Source: an uncultured Prevotella sp. (GTDB taxonomy: Bacteria; Bacteroidota; Bacteroidia; Bacteroidales; Bacteroidaceae). Taken from it: a stretch of 63,891 nt of DNA. Numbering within the stretch: the first letter of the stretch is position 1; each line of letters starts with the position of its first letter. Positions 60,792-63,891 of the stretch are shown in pieces. The stretch spans positions 1 through 63,891 of the forward strand of contig CAMBOI010000014.1 of the NCBI GenBank assembly GCA_945869265.1, given 5' to 3'. Both the position numbers and the translations under genes were made by a program. A model generated the notes under the pieces. That model did not search any database. It saw only the letters and a list, made by a program, of their open reading frames with translations, and was not told the DNA's origin.

Positions 60792-61337
60792 ATGGATTAT
60801 ATTAAGACAGAAATTGACGGTGTTTGGATTATCCAGCCGAAGGTGTTCAACGATGCCCGTGGATATTTCTTTGAGGCATGGAAGAAGGAAGAGTTTGAGC
60901 AGCATGTCGGACGTGTTGACTTCATACAAGACAATGAGTCGAAGTCATCCTATGGAGTGCTTCGAGGCCTGCATTATCAGAAGGGCGACTTCTCGCAAGC
61001 CAAACTTGTGAGAGTGATAAAGGGACGCGTGGTTGATGTGGCTGTCGATATAAGGCGCAATAGTCCTACGTTCGGCAAGCATGTGATGGTGGAACTGAGC
61101 GACGAGAACAAGCGACAGTTCTTTATCCCGCGTGGTTTTGCCCACGGATTTCTCGTGCTCAGCGATGAAGCCGTTTTCACATATAAGGTTGACAATCCCT
61201 ATGCGCCACAATCTGAGGCAAGTATTCGATTCGACGATCCCGACCTTGCCATCCAGTGGCCTATCGACGCCAATGACGTGCTGACGAGTGCCAAGGACTT
61301 GGATGCCCTTTCGTTGAAGGATGCCGAATTATTTTAG
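60792..61337 (+). CDS. rfbC: dTDP-4-dehydrorhamnose 3,5-epimerase
   Basis: 181 residues, cupin fold: DARGYFFEAWKKEEF, LRGLHYQKGDFSQAKLVRVIKGRVVDVAVDIR (catalytic His in GLHYQ), FIPRGFAHGFLVLSDEA, and FTYKVDNPYAPQSEASIRFDD with the catalytic Tyr. It makes the direct precursor of dTDP-L-rhamnose. rfbA, rfbB and rfbD are not in the window. It is followed by ugd 24 bp later. Confidence 0.97.
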   Translation: MDYIKTEIDGVWIIQPKVFNDARGYFFEAWKKEEFEQHVGRVDFIQDNESKSSYGVLRGLHYQKGDFSQAKLVRVIKGRVVDVAVDIRRNSPTFGKHVMVELSDENKRQFFIPRGFAHGFLVLSDEAVFTYKVDNPYAPQSEASIRFDDPDLAIQWPIDANDVLTSAKDLDALSLKDAELF

Positions 61338-61361
61338 TCTTAACATTATATTTGAAATTGT

Positions 61362-62684
61362 ATGAATATAGCAATTGTAGGAACCGGATATGTCGGACTT
61401 GTTTCCGGCACTTGCTTTGCCGACACTGGAGCAAATGTTACCTGCATTGACGTTGACGAAAAGAAGATTGAACGTCTGAATAATGGTGAAATACCCATTT
61501 ACGAACCGGGACTTGACGAACTGGTTGTAAAGAATGTCAAGGCAGGGCGACTGAAGTTCTCGTCCGACTTGGCTTCTGTGCTTAATGATCAGGAGATTGT
61601 TTTCTCAGCCGTGGGAACGCCTCCCGATGAAGACGGAAGTGCAGATTTGAAGTATGTGCTTCAGGTGGCAAAGACTATTGGCGAGAATCTCAACCGCTAT
61701 CTTGTTGTCGTGACCAAGAGTACTGTGCCCGTTGGTACAGCACGCAAAGTGCGCGAGACAATCCAAGCTGAGCTCGACAAGCGAGGCGTTGACATTACAT
61801 TCGACGTGGCAAGTAATCCCGAATTCCTCAAGGAAGGCAATGCCATAAAGGATTTCATGTCTCCCGACCGAGTGGTAGTGGGAATTGAAAGCGAAAAGGC
61901 CAAGAAAACTCTGACAAAGCTCTACAAACCATTTCTCATCAACAATTTCCGTGTCATCTTCATGGATATCCCCTCTGCTGAGATGACAAAATATGCAGCC
62001 AACTCGATGCTTGCCACACGTATTTCATTTATGAACGACATTGCCAACCTATGCGAACTTGTCGGTGCCGACGTGAATATGGTGCGCCAGGGAATTGGTG
62101 CTGACACTCGTATCGGGCGCAAGTTCCTTTATGCCGGTTGCGGATATGGCGGCTCTTGCTTCCCCAAGGATGTCAAGGCTCTCATCAAGACTGCCGACAA
62201 GGCAGGTTATTCGATGGAAGTGCTGAAGGCCGTGGAGCGAGTGAACGAGCGACAGAAGCATGTATTGTTTAATAAATTGGTAAAGGCTTATGGTGACGAA
62301 AAAGAGCTTAAGGGCAAGACAATCGCTCTTTGGGGACTGTCGTTCAAGCCCGAGACCGACGATATGCGCGAGAGTACTGCCCTCGTGATTATCGACAGTC
62401 TGCTCAAAGCAGGTTGCAACATCCGTGCCTACGATCCAGTGGCAATGGATGAGTGCAAGCGACGCCTGCCCAATGCGCCCATAACATACTGCCGCGACAT
62501 GTATGACGCTGTGCTCGATGCCGATGCCATGCTGCTTCTCACTGAGTGGAAGGAATTCCGTCTGCCTACATGGGCTGTTATCAAAAAAGAGATGATCAGA
62601 CCGCTTGTTATTGATGGGCGTAACATATTTGATACAGAGGAACTTGAAGAAAATGGATTCGAGTATCACTGCATAGGCAAGTGA
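61362..62684 (+). CDS. ugd: UDP-glucose 6-dehydrogenase
   Basis: 440 residues: NAD Rossmann GTGYVGLVSG, PIYEPGLDELV, KSTVPVGTA, NPEFLKEGNAI, and the active-site Cys in YGGSCFPKDVKAL, then GLSFKPETDDMRES. It oxidises UDP-glucose to UDP-glucuronate for surface polysaccharides. Its stop overlaps the reading frame upstream of the DUF4738 gene but not that gene's true start. Confidence 0.96.
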   Translation: MNIAIVGTGYVGLVSGTCFADTGANVTCIDVDEKKIERLNNGEIPIYEPGLDELVVKNVKAGRLKFSSDLASVLNDQEIVFSAVGTPPDEDGSADLKYVLQVAKTIGENLNRYLVVVTKSTVPVGTARKVRETIQAELDKRGVDITFDVASNPEFLKEGNAIKDFMSPDRVVVGIESEKAKKTLTKLYKPFLINNFRVIFMDIPSAEMTKYAANSMLATRISFMNDIANLCELVGADVNMVRQGIGADTRIGRKFLYAGCGYGGSCFPKDVKALIKTADKAGYSMEVLKAVERVNERQKHVLFNKLVKAYGDEKELKGKTIALWGLSFKPETDDMRESTALVIIDSLLKAGCNIRAYDPVAMDECKRRLPNAPITYCRDMYDAVLDADAMLLLTEWKEFRLPTWAVIKKEMIRPLVIDGRNIFDTEELEENGFEYHCIGK

Positions 62685-62722
62685 CAATATCTCAATCGAT
62701 TTTTCTGCAAAAAGATTTATTG

Positions 62723-63520
62723 ATGAAGATTCGACATATAATAATTATCACACTATCATTGGGAGTCCTCGGCAGCTGTCGTCAGAAAGACGAGAAAACT
62801 GCGACACAGATCGAGGACTCTAATGCCAAAACGGCACTTCAGGGCGTGTGGATTGACAGCGACACCCAGGAAGTGAACTTCCGTGCCAAAGGCGACACCA
62901 TATACTATCCCGACTCGATTTCGCAACCGGCATACTTCAAGATTGTCGGCGATACTATCATTATTGGAGAGAATAGGCAAAAATATGCGATTGTAAAATA
63001 TTCGGATAATATCTTTTGGTTTAAAAATTCCAACGACGACATAGTGAAACTTCAGAAAAGTGACAATCCCGATGACATAAGATTGTTCTCGACTCAAAAA
63101 CCGAAAGTACTCACATACACTGAGGTGGTGAAGCGCGACACCGTTGTCAACTACGACAACCAGCGCTATCATTGCTATATAGCCATCAACCCGACCCGAT
63201 ATAAAGTGCATCGGGCGACATATAATGAGGACGGCGTGGAAGTTGACAATATATATTACGACAACATTGTGCATATTAGTGTGTATAAGGGTGCCGAGTG
63301 TCTTTATTCGCATGATATCCAGAAGGATATTTTCAAGGGTAAAGTGCCTATGCGCTTCCTGTCACAATCAATATTGTCAAATGTGGAATTCAGCAAGGTT
63401 GATTCCAAAGGGTTTCATTTCGATACTACAGTGTGCATACCCGATGGAGCCAGTTGCTATATGTTGGATGTGACCATCGGATTCGGAGGAAAGGCCGTAA
63501 TCCAACTCCTTGAATATTGA
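62723..63520 (+). CDS. DUF4738 lipoprotein
   Basis: 265 residues from the ATG giving MKIRHIIIITLSLGVLGSC; Cys19 in the lipobox LGSC marks lipid attachment. The earlier in-frame start at 62681 would push the signal peptide inwards and is rejected. Charged linker (RQKDEKTATQIED), then a beta-rich domain (ALQGVWIDSDTQEVNFRAKGDTIYYPD... through DVTIGFGGKAVIQLLEY) matching what I recall as DUF4738, confined to Prevotella and relatives. No function known. It is 38 bp after ugd. Confidence 0.8.
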   Translation: MKIRHIIIITLSLGVLGSCRQKDEKTATQIEDSNAKTALQGVWIDSDTQEVNFRAKGDTIYYPDSISQPAYFKIVGDTIIIGENRQKYAIVKYSDNIFWFKNSNDDIVKLQKSDNPDDIRLFSTQKPKVLTYTEVVKRDTVVNYDNQRYHCYIAINPTRYKVHRATYNEDGVEVDNIYYDNIVHISVYKGAECLYSHDIQKDIFKGKVPMRFLSQSILSNVEFSKVDSKGFHFDTTVCIPDGASCYMLDVTIGFGGKAVIQLLEY

Positions 63521-63540
63521 TGTCATTTTTATAAATATAG

Positions 63541-63572
63541 AGAGACAGAGTGTATCTCTGTCTCTTCTGTGT
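63541..63572 (+). terminator. Terminator of the rfbC-ugd-DUF4738 unit
   Basis: AGAGACAGAG (63541-63550) pairs exactly with CTCTGTCTCT (63556-63565) around a 5-nt loop, followed by TCTGTGTTT. It lies 21 nt past the stop. Confidence 0.7.
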
Positions 63573-63576
63573 TTAC

Positions 63577-63618
63577 AAAAAAAGGAAGCCGCTCCGTCAA
63601 TCCGACGTCGCGACTTCC
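63577..63618 (-). terminator. Rho-independent terminator of the tRNA operon
   Basis: On the minus strand GGAAG (complement of 63614-63618) pairs with CTTCC (complement of 63584-63588), with an inner GC-rich stem, and is followed directly by seven T residues (complement of 63577-63583). It lies 18 nt past the first tRNA-Glu gene. Confidence 0.8.
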
Positions 63619-63635
63619 ACTAACGAAAGGAGGAG

Positions 63636-63707
63636 TAGTGGATAGGGGAATCGAACCCCTATGCCAAGATTGAGAATCTTGTATCCTAACCATTAGATGA
63701 ATCCACC
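63636..63707 (-). tRNA. tRNA-Glu (anticodon CUC), copy 1
   Basis: A 72-nt cloverleaf: acceptor GGTGGAT / ATCCACT (G1-U72 wobble), D arm containing TGGTTAGGA, anticodon stem CAAGA/TCTTG with loop TTCTCAA (anticodon CTC), T arm AGGGG-TTCGATT-CCCCT, discriminator A. No CCA is encoded. It reads GAG codons. Confidence 0.93.
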
Positions 63708-63740
63708 AAAATGATGTGTGTGTTTTAAAGAGCCTTAGAG

Positions 63741-63812
63741 TAGTGGATAGGGGAATCGAACCCCTATGCCAAGATTGAGAATCTTGTATCCTAACCATTA
63801 GATGAATCCACC
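63741..63812 (-). tRNA. tRNA-Glu (anticodon CUC), copy 2
   Basis: Identical to copy 1 over all 72 nt and 105 bp away. The 33-bp spacer differs from the flanks, so this is a tandem tRNA duplication within a minus-strand tRNA operon that includes the tRNA-Ser upstream. Confidence 0.93.
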
Positions 63813-63837
63813 ATCTTGCACTCTTCGGGAAAGGCTG

Positions 63838-63891
63838 CGGAAGCTGGGGGATTCGAACCCCCGGTACGGTAACCCGCACGGCAGTTTAGCA
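63838..63891 (-). tRNA. tRNA-Ser (anticodon GCU), partial at window edge
   Basis: The 3' part of a class II tRNA: anticodon and loop end GCTAA, stem half ACTGC, long variable arm (GTGCGGGTTACCGTAC), T arm GGGGG-TTCGAAT-CCCCC, acceptor half AGCTTCC and discriminator G. The 5' half lies beyond the window. The long variable arm and GCT support serine. Confidence 0.85.

Noticed and set aside
63636..63812. Two 72-bp direct repeats with a short spacer, superficially CRISPR-like
   Set aside because: They fold as tRNAs, there are only two, and no cas genes are present.
63529..63879. A 116-residue minus-strand frame with an internal repeat of about 35 residues
   Set aside because: It is a read-through of the two identical tRNA-Glu genes and the tRNA-Ser; the protein repeat is the tRNA duplication.

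Overview
The window looks like a chromosome segment from a member of Bacteroidales, most likely a Prevotella-like species. The evidence is the many promoters of the Bacteroidetes type (TTTG, about 19-20 nt, TAnnTTTG), a class III fructose-bisphosphatase, an HU-CCDC81/SPOR protein, AAA-ATPase/PD-(D/E)XK genes, DUF4738, a fused NfnAB-type flavoprotein, and purine/AT-rich intergenic repeats. The genus is an inference; no rRNA gene is present.

Layout. 1-14.2 kb (mostly minus strand): the end of a DUF1593-like gene, a GH51 arabinofuranosidase, then a housekeeping run (mnmE, nucleoside phosphorylase, PD40 protein, TtcA-like thiolase, DUF486, NfnAB fusion, a four-helix-bundle gene between inverted repeats, serS, rpmA-rplU, gdhA). 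A candidate structured RNA with its own promoter lies upstream of rplU. 14.3-20.7 kb (minus): an M24 peptidase, C1 peptidase, recJ, recQ operon. 20.8-22.5 kb: a patatin-like lipase facing trmD.

22.6-45.3 kb: a surface-polysaccharide locus with about a dozen glycosyltransferases (GT2, GT4, GT8, GT14), a Wzm/Wzt ABC exporter, UDP-galactopyranose mutase, an acyltransferase and a secreted SGNH esterase. This implies an ABC-exported glycan (O-antigen-like or exopolysaccharide) that probably contains galactofuranose. Accessory genes are threaded through it: an AAA-ATPase/nuclease-fold gene between wzm and wzt, a shortened relative of that family, and a three-gene DUF3791-DUF3990-DUF3791 cassette translationally coupled to the mutase gene.

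45.3-60.7 kb (minus): one long tightly packed gene run reading HU/SPOR protein, FHA protein, purU, hisH, a single gene encoding HisA fused to HisF, hisIE, an FtsE-like ATPase, lysC, lysA, two glycosyltransferases, fbp, cobU, cobT, cobS. 60.8-63.5 kb (plus): rfbC, ugd and a DUF4738 lipoprotein, which again supply or accompany sugar-nucleotide synthesis. The right edge carries two identical tRNA-Glu(CUC) genes and part of a tRNA-Ser.

The observations most worth following are the HisA-HisF fusion with no linker, the coupled DUF3791/DUF3990 cassette, the AAA/nuclease gene inside the exporter operon with a decayed relative nearby, the inverted-repeat-flanked four-helix-bundle gene, the structured RNA near 12.5-12.64 kb, leaderless-looking mRNAs, and dispersed short repeats that repeatedly supply stop or start codons at gene ends.
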